Assembly: GCA_000149265.1 (NCBI GenBank)
Contig: CH003281.1
Location: forward strand, 93,953-157,952
Length of the DNA: 64,000 bases
Direction: 5' to 3'
Source: Ciona savignyi
Lineage: Eukaryota > Chordata > Ascidiacea > Phlebobranchia > Cionidae
Both the position numbers and the translations under genes were made by a program. Positions 12,701 through 22,804 of this stretch are shown in pieces. A model generated the notes under the pieces. The model was given only the letters and a program-made list of their open reading frames with translations. It was not told where the DNA came from and searched no databases. The first letter of the stretch is position 1; each line of letters starts with the position of its first letter.

Positions 12701-13226
12701 CTCTAAAGGTTCTAATAAGCCGCTTTGACGTTAATTATTAATCACGTTATTGTATTGTGTGTGTATATTTTGTTGTAATTCAAAATTTTACCGCTGGGAA
12801 TTTTTGCACGAGTTTCTCAATCACAATTTGTACAAGATCCTCATTGGAATTTATTGCCAGTGGGTTAAACGTTCGGCAAGTCACGTTAGAACTTGTATAT
12901 TCTAATTTGTAATCACTGAATGGTTGTGTTTTACTGCACAAACTAATTTAAACTTTGTTTCGGGCTAGGCATTCTTTATTGAGATTGTGTATACTGCTGC
13001 AATATTCATAACTTACCTCTGGAAATCTTTCCGCCAGTTCGTTTATTACCTGCACTTGGTGACCATGAGGTTTTACACGAATGACCTGGTCCCTTTAAAG
13101 TGTTGGCAGAAATTAAATAAGTAGTTTTAAATATACGTATTAACGTCACATATAAAAAGCTTACTCGTTGAAAAACCTTCCGCTTGATGACGTCACAAAT
13201 AAGCAGAGAAGAATTGCAAACTTCAT
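3779..13226 (-). CDS. M14 procarboxypeptidase A-like, copy A (13 exons; gap and probable frameshift in exon 10)
   Basis: This is a secreted zinc exopeptidase that would remove C-terminal residues after propeptide cleavage. Exons are 13165-13226, 13017-13092, 12463-12560, 11902-12022, 11367-11465, 11038-11139, 7856-7963, 7453-7540, 6981-7042, 5987-6071 running into the gap, 5438-5522, 4909-5017 and 3779-3863. All phases match copy B. The start [16 protein letters not shown] is a signal peptide, and exons 2-4 encode the activation propeptide. Catalytic motifs present are [25 protein letters not shown] and AELRDTG. The position equivalent to bovine 255 is Ala, so it is not a B-type (Asp255) enzyme. 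Within exon 10 the frame meets TGA at 6000-6002, while a one-base shift restores a family-like end at a GT donor. The defect lies about 70 bp from the 100-N gap, so either assembly error or pseudogenisation is possible. Exon 2 differs strongly from that of copy B (see remnant at 12793-12880). Confidence 0.85.
4268..4883 (+). repeat. tRNA-derived SINE interrupted by unrelated sequence
   Basis: The head and body lie at 4268-4480 (GGCGTCGCCTTTCAGGCGAAGG and following). A SINE-type tail resumes at about 4799-4883 (GAGGTAATCCGACGATTGCG, GGGATAAACGGGAAT). About 320 bp of AT-rich sequence sits between. It lies in the last intron of carboxypeptidase copy A; copy B has a SINE in the same intron and orientation. 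Confidence 0.6.
5086..5314 (+). repeat. tRNA-derived SINE with internal deletion
   Basis: The head reads GGTTGGTTAGTGCGTCACC with a box-B-like AAATTCGAAACT. The middle is shortened, and the tail GGGATAAACCTGAATATCC ends at TATCC. It sits in the intron between exons 11 and 12 of copy A; copy B has none there. Confidence 0.75.
6072..6171. other. Assembly gap (100 N)
   Basis: The gap removes the 5' part of exon 10 of carboxypeptidase copy A. The exact length of 100 suggests a placeholder of unknown size. Confidence 0.99.
6191..6472 (-). repeat. tRNA-derived SINE
   Basis: The tail (AGTAGGATAAAAATGTTTAT) is at the left, then CACCGTCGAGTTACC and the tRNA-like head reading out at about 6430-6470. 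It is inserted in intron 9 of copy A. Confidence 0.75.
7075..7432 (-). repeat. tRNA-derived SINE shared in position with copy B
   Basis: It begins 33 bp from exon 9 with the border TGTAGAATACGATAT. The same border opens the SINE at 18395 in copy B. The body includes CACCGTCGGGTTACCGGAG and the right part is degraded. The element seems to predate the gene duplication. Confidence 0.75.
8343..8908 (+). repeat. Internal direct repeat, left copy (interrupted by a hAT MITE)
   Basis: Sequence from ACTACCGGTACCGTACCTGG through TTAGTATAAATGA is repeated almost exactly at 10085-10296. In this copy a 348-bp MITE (8520-8867) interrupts it. Confidence 0.85.
8520..8867. mobile_element. hAT-like MITE, 348 bp, with empty-site control
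   Basis: Ends CAGTGATTCCCAACC and GGTTGGGAACCACTG are imperfect inverted repeats of hAT type. The left flank ATCTATGT is repeated at the right as ATCTCATGT (one extra C). The sister direct repeat at 10085-10296 shows the uninterrupted GGATCTATGTCATAC, which defines the insertion boundaries. Confidence 0.9.
10085..10296 (+). repeat. Internal direct repeat, right copy (uninterrupted)
   Basis: A near-identical copy of 8343-8519 joined to 8879-8908. It represents the empty site for the MITE at 8520-8867. Confidence 0.85.
12793..12880 (-). pseudogene. Decayed duplicate of carboxypeptidase exon 2
   Basis: On the minus strand this reads a propeptide-like segment ending EKLVQKFPA, followed by GTAAAA where a donor would be. 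It contains CCCACTGGC and a stretch close to exon 2 of copy B (21723-21798), broken by an insertion of about 25 bp. It is much closer to exon 2 of copy B than to the functional exon 2 of copy A (13017-13092), between which and exon 3 it lies. Copy A may therefore have had its first two exons replaced or added from another paralogue. Confidence 0.7.
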
Positions 13227-13742
13227 CTTTTCAGTTCTTCGTCGGTGCGTTTGTTGTAAACGTCGTTCTTGTAATATGGGAACATCCTGGTAGCTTACCA
13301 AATATATTAAGAGTTTCTATTAATATCCCGTGTGAATTCTAACAACTGTTCCCGTGTAACATATGCAGACCCTAGCACTTTTGATATAGTTGTACCAAAG
13401 CTAGTTTTGAAACCAAGCTTAACCTCAAAGATGTTATATTTTCTTGGTGGTTTTCCCGTTCAGACATCAACCCTTCGCGTCCTATTTAACCTAATCTATG
13501 TCACGTACTTTGGTTATAGAAAGTTTTACCCGGTTTTAGGATGGTATTGTCGTGAATATTTTCCTATTATTGCAGTCATTTGTTTATTTTATGTTTCCTA
13601 ATAAACAAAAATAAAACAATTTATTGTATTTTGAAGTAACGGGCTTTTTTTATAAGTTTTACATTCATGGTCATTATTTTGGACCGGCTTTTAATAATTA
13701 TGGGTCCCATTTGGAAAAATGGGACACATATTGTTTTTGTCC

Positions 13743-13745
<3 letters not shown>

Positions 13746-13782
<37 letters not shown>
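13746..13782. repeat. Poly(T) tract
   Basis: An uninterrupted run of about 37 T at the left edge of the satellite array. Its length is prone to assembly error. Confidence 0.95.
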
Positions 13783-13783
<1 letters not shown>

Positions 13784-13793
13784 TCAAAGGTTT

Positions 13794-15090
13794 GACAGTC
13801 ATGGCTTGTGGCTCCAACATCTACCAGAAGGGGTTATGGAATCGCGATAAAACTTTAACATTTGTTAGTGCACATAGTCTAGATATGCAGAAGCCAAAAT
13901 TTTGGGTAATTTAATTTGGGGAATTCCCCTGAGAGGTGAAAAACCAAAACGATACTTTTTTTTAAAAAGGTACCTTTTTTGGCCATAGCGATTGATCGGC
14001 TACTCCAATTTTAATTAGATTTGGTAAATTGTAAGAACATTATCCAATGATACAAACTTTAAAAGAAATCAAAAAATTACCTAGGGAAATACCCAAAAAA
14101 ATACGATTTTGTTCTCAAATCATGATTGTGACAGTCATGGCTTGTGGCTCCGACATCTACCAGAAGGGGTAATGGAATTGCAATAAAACTTTGACATTTG
14201 TTAGCGCACATGGTCTAGATATGCAGAAACTAAAATTTTGGGTGATATACCCAGGGGAATTCCCCTGAGAGGTTAAATACCAAAACGGTATTTTTTTTTT
14301 AAATTTAGTTTTTTTTGCGCATGGCGTTTAAACGGCTACTCCAGTTTAATTAGATTTGGTAAAATGTAAGAAAAACATTAGCCAATGATATATCACTCAA
14401 GAGAAATGAAAAAATTACCTAAGGAAATACCCGAAAAAATAGGATTTTGTTCTCAAATCATGATTGTGACAGGCATGGCATGTGGCTCCGACATCTACTA
14501 GAAAAAGTAATGGAATTGCAATAAAATTTTGAAATTTGTTAGCGCACATAGTCTAGATATGCGGAAACCGAAATTTCGGGTGATGAATCTAGGGGAATTC
14601 CCCTTAGACGTTAAAAACCACAACGGTATTTTTTTCTATATAAATAGCCTTTTTTGGGCATAGCGCTTAAACGGATGCTACAATTTGAATCAGATTTGGT
14701 GGAATGTAAGTGCATTAGTCACTGATTTAACACTTAAAAAGAAATAATAAAATTACCTAGGTTAATTTCGATGAAAACGAAGTTATGCTCCTGAATTATG
14801 ATTGTAACAGACATGCCATATCGCACTGACATCTCTAATAAGCAGTCTACAAATCAGATTAAAACTTTAAGAATTGTTCCATAACATGAGTCATTTATAA
14901 AAACAGAAACTTGTCTACGAAACCCAGGAGAATTTCCCTGAAACCATGAAATCGGGCTGTTTTGGAAATTTAGCTTTATTTCACTACAGCGCTTGAAAAG
15001 AAGCTATAATTTAAAACATTTTTGGTGAAATGTTCATAAATTTAAGACGTTTATTCTTTATTTACCTAAATATGGAATATAAGTTTGGTA
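13794..15090 (+). repeat. Satellite array, four units of about 337 bp
   Basis: The motif GACAGTCATGGCTTGTGGCT (or variants) recurs at 13794, 14130, 14468 and 14806, a period of 336-338 bp. Each unit then carries ATCTACCAGAAGGGG, TAGATATGCAGAA, GGGGAATTCCCCT and CCAAAACGGTA blocks. Units 1-3 are clearly alike and unit 4 is diverged. The array fills the spacer between the 5' end of carboxypeptidase copy A and the 3' end of copy B. No open frame is shared by the units. Confidence 0.88.
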
Positions 15091-16176
15091 TGTTAACTAT
15101 GGGACCCATGCGTTTATGCTTGCAGAAACAAAAACTACATACTCAGTGTATAAAATACAAATTGTGGTTAGGGACCCTGTAGCATGAATATAGGGTATAC
15201 AACATGTGTTTTACAAATAGTGGTGGTTAAACACGTGGTTGACACTCTCTAGTATAATTTAATATATTGGTATACCATGGTCAAGTTTGCTATTCGTTTT
15301 AACTGATAACACAATTTACCTATTGGATATAGGTATTTTATTATTGCAGCCTAAATAAGATCCACGCTTGGCCTCTACTACAATAACGTATTTGAGGACG
15401 AAATGCTCTACAATTTATAATTTGTCTTAAAGTAGCAATTACGTCGAAATACTTTGCCAATCGTTGTGACTTGGATTTGAATTGTCTGTTATGTTAAAAA
15501 TGATTTTATTTCGCCAATTTATTTGCTGCACCTCTAATAGTACGGCTGAAGCGTCATGCATTTAAGCCCGTGAATCGAAAATTCATCACATACAATATTA
15601 AGCCACAGCATGCCTTTACTAAAAAATAACAATACTCTTAGGCTTATAACACGCCGTTGTATAGTTTGGATTAAATCTGAAGTTGCTCTGAATAGCTTGT
15701 TGTCATACTCATTTCTTTTTCACAAATAAGATGGGGCAAGCTGAGACGGTTATACGAATCGGACTGTCAGTCGATAATTGTAGGATCAAAACCAGTCGAT
15801 TGCTTCTCGTCCATGGCAATGAGTTTAAACTACACTTGTTCGATTTGTAGTTTTAAGTATATGTTTTCAAAATGTATTAACTTAATAAGTATTGACACTG
15901 CAAACCAACGTTTACATTACTATGACTGTAGGGAAACGATATTCGGCCTGTTTTGAACCTGACTTTGGTTATGTATAGCAATAGTTGAGCAGCCTTTCTC
16001 TATATATGTAACATTGTTTAATACGGCGAAGGCTACAGGTACGGCCATATCTTATTGTCAGAGTATGAGTCGTCAGAAGTCACAGCTCCCATTCATTTTT
16101 CCTTTCGCACCATTTTGACTCTTCCCTTTTCCCAACTTAAACGATGAATCTTTTTAATTTAAACCATAATTCGGTC
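15091..16176. other. Intergenic sequence between the satellite array and a SINE
   Basis: AT-rich, with no gene recognised. A weak tRNA-like stretch at about 15730-15800 (box-B-like GGATCAAAACC) may be a SINE head remnant. Confidence 0.4.
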
Positions 16177-16348
16177 ATGCGGGTTAGCCCAGTCGGGGGC
16201 GTATTTAGGCGGCCATCCCGAATGTTGATGGTTCAAACCAGCAGCTCTCTGGTCGACAGTGGCCTGAGGGAAAGCACTTAACGGTTGTTGACGGATCCTA
16301 GTATATTACTGGGTGAAACTAGTTCATTCTAATCTATCCTATCATACC
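16177..16348 (+). repeat. tRNA-derived SINE, variant or deleted copy
   Basis: The head carries a box-A-like GGTTAGCCCAGTCGGGGGCG and box-B-like GGTTCAAACC. The body retains CACTTAACGG and CTAGTATATTACTGGG, and the tail ends in ATCTATCCTATC. The middle is missing. Confidence 0.65.
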
Positions 16349-16581
16349 GTTGCCTATGTGAAAACTATTCTCGGTTTTAAAAATATGAATAACCTAATTT
16401 TTCAAGGATGCCCATTAACCGTTTTAAACATATCAGAATACTAGCGATTTTAATATGTTGTTAAAATTTATTCTGCCGCTTACAACATTTCCTATGTAAC
16501 CTGTTAAGTTCCACGTAAGAAAACTATAGACGTTTTTAAAAACACAATTAAGTATCAGTTATACGTTTATTCGCTCATCCT

Positions 16582-19500
16582 TTAAGCGCATTGGTTTCCT
16601 GCGACAGCGTCAGCTATGACCATGAGTCCAGCGAAGGTCTCTTCGGCGGTTGGCTGAATGAACCTGAACGAGAAAAAATGTTAAGATGAAAAAGTATGTT
16701 ATTTTTGAATATGTTACAGTGCAAACAGTCGTTAATTCTTTTTTTTTATTATTTTTATCGTGCGCCACGCGTTGTAGCGAGTAGCCCCAACCCGGGATGA
16801 TATAAGAAATATAACTTTTATGCGATTAGCTTGCTAGGTTAGTGCGTCGCCTTTCAACTGAAGGGTTTCAAGTACAAAACTGGTCGCTAGCTAGTCGGTT
16901 GTGTTCTACGGCCAGGGCATTTAGTGGACATTGTCTGAACCTAGTAAATTAAGGGCTCTACCAAGTTGAAGGAATGTCTCAACCATACACAACATACTGC
17001 AATATCTACGGTAACCCGACGGTGGGCGCGAGGTGATCTGACGATTTCCCGTATGTTAACCCCTTAGTTTTTCCATTCACGGGGATAAACATGAATATCC
17101 TATCCTATCCTAACATTCAAGCAACCGTACCCTATGATCCATATAGTTTATGGTTATTCGTACACTTACCTCTCTGGAAGGGTGAAACCGTAGCGTCCTG
17201 TGTCTCTAAGTTCAGCGGCAAAGGAGCATTTCACGCCCATGTTGTAGACGTAATCTGCAGAGCTGCCAGATGCTACGTCTGCAAATTTGTTCATTTTCGT
17301 GTTCAATAAGACTTCTACGATGCTTTTGACTTTTGACGGGAAAACCACATCTCAAGTCGCTCAAAGAGCGCAGTTGGCCGTATGTGTATCATTACCAAAC
17401 AACAACTTACAACTATAGTATGGTCGTGTGACCGAATGGCTAACTCGACCGATACCGAATTTAAAAAAAACGATTTTATTGAGTGAAAAGTGACTTGTGG
17501 CATCATAGATTCGCAACTAAGAAAAAGTAACTTACAAATAACTTTTGAGATTGGCCCGGCCTGGTAGCTTTGTTGGTGAACACTGTAAATTGCATTCACA
17601 CTGTCCGTTGCAATTTGTTCCTGTAATTTATATATGTATAAAAAATCCTCACCAGAGCTTACCACAAAATTAAATTTTCAAATTCAACTAAGTGTACCAG
17701 TAGTGCATCATCTGCGGTAACAGAAGAAGTCCAAGCGTATGGGTACATCCAGTACTGGCTGTAAGCGTGGACATCAATGTAAGCTTGAACACGTCCTAAT
17801 GAAGCGATAAAGTTCTTCTGTGAAAGTACCTCGATCTGCGAAAATCAATTTGACAGTATAATGATGCTTTTGTACGGACGCAGGTTTTGATCCCATGATA
17901 TGTTTATCACAATGGGACTGTTTTATATACACCACTATGTATGTAAGGTGGCTGCGCTAACCATTCGGCCGCAGATGTTGGATATGAATCGGTCGCGTTG
18001 ACCATTCAGGTATTTTTCCCGCCCCATGTCGTACACGTCACGCAGCCAGAATAAAATACTTGTAATCATTGGGGGTGTCTGGGTTTCGAACGTGTCGTCC
18101 AACGGCTTGCACAAACTGCAGTGATGTTTATTTATATCCAACAAACTGCAATAACTACATCAACCCCGCCATGGGTTCAAGATAATCTGACGATGGTCCG
18201 TGTTATAAGATTAACGTTACTAACTATATATTCCACCCGAGGTAGAAATGGACATTGACTTATGCATGCGCCTGGTTATCATTTGTGGGAAAATACAAAG
18301 CTAAACCAACCTCGGAAAATGCAGAAGGTCCGTAGTAAGCATCGCTGCACGCGCCTGAATCCGCGCCTGGACCTGAAACACGCATTTGGTCAATGTAGAA
18401 TACGATATTCATATTTATTTTCGTGGATGGGAAAACGCAAGGAGCGTTAACACATGGGCAATCGTCAGATTCCTTCGCGTCCACCGTCGGGTTATGGCCA
18501 CTATTACAGTGTGTTGTGAATGATTAACACGTTCCCTTTAATTTTGTAGAACCCATTATTTCGCTGGGTTTGGGTAATGTCTGTTAATTAACCAGATTAA
18601 TTGGACGAAAATGCAGCCACGGTTAAATAGTTTTCTTTAACATCGACTTACCAGACCAGTTGATGTCCCAGTTTCTGTTGGGGTCCACTCCAAGGCAGAA
18701 CTTGCCGTTATCCGACCTTGTCTTTCGCCACATTCGATCCTACATTCGACAAAGGGTATTGTAAACAAAAACACCAGTGATGCATGATTATAAAGGATAA
18801 GTGATACCGTTAAATCCAATTACCACCACATCATTCTCTTAAAACATGAAGTATTATGTGCAATGTAAATACCGGAACATATCTGTAGTGGGATTTAACA
18901 TGCACAGACACTCAGAGTTTCGGCTTGGTGTAATAGCCTATGTTGTTATATTTGTCTTTCTGGTGCCGATTACCGGGTAAAGCTTAAATTAGGGCAATGG
19001 AATAAGGGAGACTCTACACCACAATAAAGATCAGGGCATTAAAGTCAGTATGATGGCTAGGTTTAAAAATCGGGGAAAGGGTTAGATTTAGTTTCAATAA
19101 TTTTAGCAATCAGTTTGTTTTCGTCATTGAATAAAATAGAATAGGAGGTAGATGTTTATCACCGCGAATGGGAAAAAACACAAAGGGAAGTTATCACACG
19201 AGTAATCGTCATTTTACCTCGTGCCGCCGTTGGGTTACCGAAACTTTTGCAGTATGTTGTGTATCATTCTGGTTTTGTATAACTCTCTAAGGTTTTAAAC
19301 TTACATCTGACCAAGTGTAGACGTAGCCATCAGGGTTGGCGATTGGAATAACGTAGATTTCAATCGCATTCAGGATATTGTATTCAGCGCTCCCTGCAGG
19401 TGCTTCCGCAAGCTAAAATAAAGACGAGTTATAAAAATACGACAGTCGTTAAAGCACGTTGCTGTAATCAAAGCAATTAATCTAATTGGCATATGTATAT

Positions 19501-21924
19501 GTTCAGATTTGTCGAATCGAAGCGAATCTTTTTATTGACTTGGGATAGGAGAATAGGATATTTATGTTTATCCCCGTTAATGGGAAAACCAATGAGGTTA
19601 AAAAGATTGTTTAGTGCCTTGCCCAAGAACGCAATTAACTCGCTCGCGACCAGTTTTGTACCTGAAATCCTTCGAGTGAAAGATGACGCAGTTAACTACC
19701 AGACTAATATGTCGGACTCACGTTTCGTACTGCTTGCAGACAAGAAGCTGGGGCAACCCATTCTCGAGAGTGGAGGCCACAGTCGATGACAAATTGTGGC
19801 TTCGGGGAAATCCCTCTTGTCAACTGAAACGATCAAAGCTGACATGATAAAGATTGCAATTTTTCAAATGTAAAGCAATTCTAGTAGTTCTATATCGAAC
19901 TGCATTGCAAGTTTAGTTGTTGTTTATAGAATTTCTCTTTTAAAACGTTTTGTTGTTCGGGGTTAAAGACTACTGCATCACCGTTGTAGCAAATTCGCGT
20001 GTGGACTAAAAGTATCATACATAATAAACAAATAACCACATTTGCAGATCATATGTTATACATGAAAAGAATCCTTTAAATATATTGACATTTGGCTAAA
20101 TTCTAATCTACTATATTGCTGGAAAGTGTTTGGAGAATTGATTTATTTTCATGTGTTCAGCATGATCGTTCTTCAACCAGTAAAATCTGAACGGTATGTT
20201 GCACTGCACCAACTTGTCTTTATTTTAAAAACGTGATCAACAAGTATTCTTACCTTCAGTTATAATAAATTCAATTAATAATTATTAATTTTAAACGGTT
20301 TCCCTAGATTCTCTATAGTGTATAATTTGTAGATCACGCCCGCTGGGATGAATGTTTGGTTATCTTTGACCTTACCTTAAGAGCGTTGATGACTCTTCCT
20401 TCATAGGACGAACCGACGTTTACCTGGCTGATGAAGGAATATGTTGCGACCATATCACTCATCCACTGGTTGATCTGTAACATTGAACGGTAATTAAGTG
20501 GTTTATTTCGAAACATATTACAGTTGCATGATATTTAAAGAAAAAACATAGGCTAAAGAATAAATAATCAACGTTTTTCTTCATGATACCTTTCGGAAAT
20601 AATTTATTCCATTTTTATTATAGTCTGATTAAAAATGTGTAAAATTTTAGTTGAAAATAATGTGCAGATGGCGAAATGTATTAAGTTTAATTTACAAAGC
20701 AAGATTATTAATAGGAAATCTTCAACTATTGTTTGTTATTCCCACTCTTTTTTGTCAGGAACATTCGAAATTTCATTACGTCTATCTACACATTTTGAAC
20801 AAAATTGGATATGCATTGCAGTAATTAAAAAGTCTGTGGTCAGTTAGCTAAATCAGTGAGAGCGTTGCCGGTGGACAGACAGTCGAAAGGTATTGGACTC
20901 GAAACCAGACGGTGGCGTCTTCAGGATTACTCTATCTCATTTTTGCATTATCATGAATAAAACACGACTATATCACCTACTATTCCTGCTTAAACAACAT
21001 ACGCGCAGAGAGTAATTGAATAATGATCGACATTTCATCAACCGATTAATTGTAATACGTCATGCTATTACTCATTCTAACTAGTTGTAACTGGTTTGTT
21101 TACATCATAATATGTTCAAACCTCGTCCAGGGTGTGGTATACGTTGTAGTCGAATGTGGCCAAGCTCATCTGCTCTGGTCGGGGTGATCGTTCATTCTCA
21201 ATCGCTGTTTGCAGATCTTCGATGAAAATCTCATAGTCGATTCTGCAATTTTGAAAGAATAAAGCATTTTTCTACACTAAGCTACTAAAAAAATACTAAA
21301 AAAACTTATAGTTTCGTTATAACTACATCGCAACTAGTCGTTGTGTGTGGTTAATTATTGTATTCACTTAAGCAGGAAGATAGTCCTAAAACATATACAA
21401 CACATGTCAAATTTACGAAGATCTTGTCTGATAACCAATAACCACAGAAGGTACCACGACAACACGATTTCGATTACCTGTTCCTTGTCAGGAAAACCTT
21501 GACAGCGGCGACATGTTCCTTTGGAACGTGGATATCAACTGGTCGGATTCCTTGGGGTTCGGTCCAGTAATCGATCTAAAATTTTAATGCTGTATGTATA
21601 TATGGATAGTTTGGACTTTAAAAACTAAAAATTCTTGCTAAGACGCTTTATCTTTAATTCTAGAATATACTTATAGGTTATTATATTATGTATGTATAAT
21701 CTGGTTTAATGCAGAACCTTACCGCTGGGAATCTTTGTACAAGTTCCTCAATCACTTGCAATTGGTAGCCAGTGGGTGAAACACGCAGGACCTGGTCCCT
21801 TTAAATTGCGAGACAATTAGTTTTTAGCCCGAAAGATACAAAATATTAAGTTAAAAACTTACTCGTTGAAAAAACGTTTGCCAGAGGCAAGCGCCAAAAG
21901 TGCAAAGACAATTACAAACTTCAT
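16582..21924 (-). CDS. M14 procarboxypeptidase A-like, copy B (complete, 13 exons, 409 aa)
   Basis: This is a secreted zinc carboxypeptidase precursor. Exons are 21863-21924, 21723-21798, 21478-21575, 21122-21242, 20376-20474, 19722-19823, 19305-19412, 18652-18739, 18311-18372, 17698-17835, 17536-17620, 17170-17278 and 16582-16663; they sum to 1230 nt with every junction in phase. Residues 1-15 ([15 protein letters not shown]) form a signal peptide, and the propeptide runs to about residue 110. Zinc ligands are H170, E173 (HSRE) and H295. R227 and N243-R244 would bind the substrate carboxylate, Y347 corresponds to Tyr248 and E369 is the catalytic Glu of AELRDTG. Ala354 occupies the specificity position 255 (Ile in CPA, Asp in CPB), so an A-type preference for hydrophobic C-termini is inferred. 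The length is close to the roughly 419 residues of vertebrate proCPA. A TATA-like site lies 46 bp upstream of the ATG. It is a tandem paralogue of copy A. Confidence 0.93.
16818..17113 (+). repeat. tRNA-derived SINE, near full length
   Basis: The head reads TTAGTGCGTCGCCTTTCAAC, the body CGACGGTGGGCGCGAGGTGA, and the tail GGGATAAACATGAATATCC with three TATCC units. It lies in the last intron of copy B, in the same intron and orientation as the broken SINE at 4268-4883 of copy A. Confidence 0.8.
17418..17452 (+). repeat. Second tRNA-like repeat family, 5'-half fragment
   Basis: GGTCGTGTGACCGAATGGCT resembles the 5' half and D-arm of a class II (Ser/Leu-type) tRNA. The same motif recurs at 24940, 25080, 27826 and 32875. 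Confidence 0.5.
17880..18000 (-). repeat. Second tRNA-like repeat family, one or two diverged fragments
   Basis: GCTAACCATTCGGCCGCAG and ATGAATCGGTCGCGTTGACC are the reverse complements of the tRNA-like head. A T-arm-like TTTTGATCCCAT lies to the left. Confidence 0.45.
18395..18598 (-). repeat. tRNA-derived SINE shared in position with copy A
   Basis: It opens with the same TGTAGAATACGATAT border 23 bp after exon 9 as the element at 7075-7432 of copy A, and is truncated at the head. The shared site indicates insertion before the tandem duplication. Confidence 0.75.
19135..19275 (-). repeat. tRNA-derived SINE, 3' fragment
   Basis: Tail AGAATAGGAGGTAGATGTTT, then CGCCGTTGGGTTACCGAAAC and TTGCAGTATGTTGTGTAT. 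Only the tail half is present. It lies in intron 7 of copy B. Confidence 0.7.
19543..19721 (-). repeat. tRNA-derived SINE with large internal deletion
   Basis: The tail (GGATATTTATGTTTATCCCC) jumps directly to the CTTGCCCAAGAACGCAATTA block and a degraded head. The element abuts the donor side of exon 6 of copy B. Confidence 0.7.
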
Positions 21925-21961
21925 GTTTTTAGTTTCGCTGATACAGTAGCCCCAAAGCCTT

Positions 21962-21970
21962 CCTTATATA
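21962..21970 (-). promoter_or_regulatory. TATA-like box of carboxypeptidase copy B
   Basis: The minus strand reads TATATAAGG, ending 38 bp before the ATG at 21924. This spacing fits a very short 5' UTR. No equally good TATA box was seen at the same distance from copy A. Confidence 0.5.
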
Positions 21971-22804
21971 GAGAGTGTTTGGGTGTTGGTTGTTTACTCA
22001 GTGATTTGAAAGTTTCCAAAACAGTCGTGCGAACTGTACCAACTGCTGTGTGATGCTTCATTTAGTTCACGCAAGTTTATTTCGAGGCCAATCACCTGAG
22101 TATTTCGTAAAGTGCCCACCTTGTTTAGAACTTAGATGATGTTATTATTCCACTAAAATACATTGACCCGGAGTTCGTACCAGGACACATGTCATAGTCT
22201 CACGCTTTCAGATAATTTAGCTATTTCTAATCTAGGTTAAACGTCATCGGGCGGTCATGTCACCACACGACGTCGTTTTGTTTCTAGGTAGTCAGTCATT
22301 CGACAAAATGTGTTTTTGTAAATTTTTTGTGAACACACGACGGATTTAACGAATGAGACTTTTTAGTCGATATACAACATATGCTGCTGCGTTCTTGTTA
22401 AATTCTAAACCGGTGGAGTGTTTGCTCACGACCTTTTTGCATTCCAGTTAAGCGTCAGAACAGCAGAAAGTGATGTAATCTAAGACTGACGATCACTAAT
22501 CGATTGTTTTATGAACAGGCTACTTAGTCTGTACTTTTCGGTAGTCTGACGTTATGTTATCTGACAATTTTATCAAGTGTGCTCAAAACATAATAATTTG
22601 TCCTCCAAATAACACAATTGCGCAATATCTTGTCGAAATTATGTAATCATCAAAAATGAAGTATAAGTGCAATGGTAAAACCTGATTTAATTTGTCATCC
22701 ACGATTAAATACAAAGAAAAAGCATAATAGGAACGTATTAACAGTCTGAATAACCACGGAGATTATCCAAGGCGATTTTATACAAGCATTTTACGGCGAA
22801 ATGT
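21971..22804. other. Intergenic region between carboxypeptidase copy B and the 7TM gene
   Basis: No exon, RNA or repeat of known type was recognised beyond a weak tRNA-like stretch near 22160-22230. It must contain the copy B promoter and the 3' UTR of the 7TM gene. Confidence 0.4.

Noticed and set aside
13624..13914. 96-codon plus-strand frame with a poly-Phe stretch
   Set aside because: Created by the 37-T tract at the edge of the satellite array.
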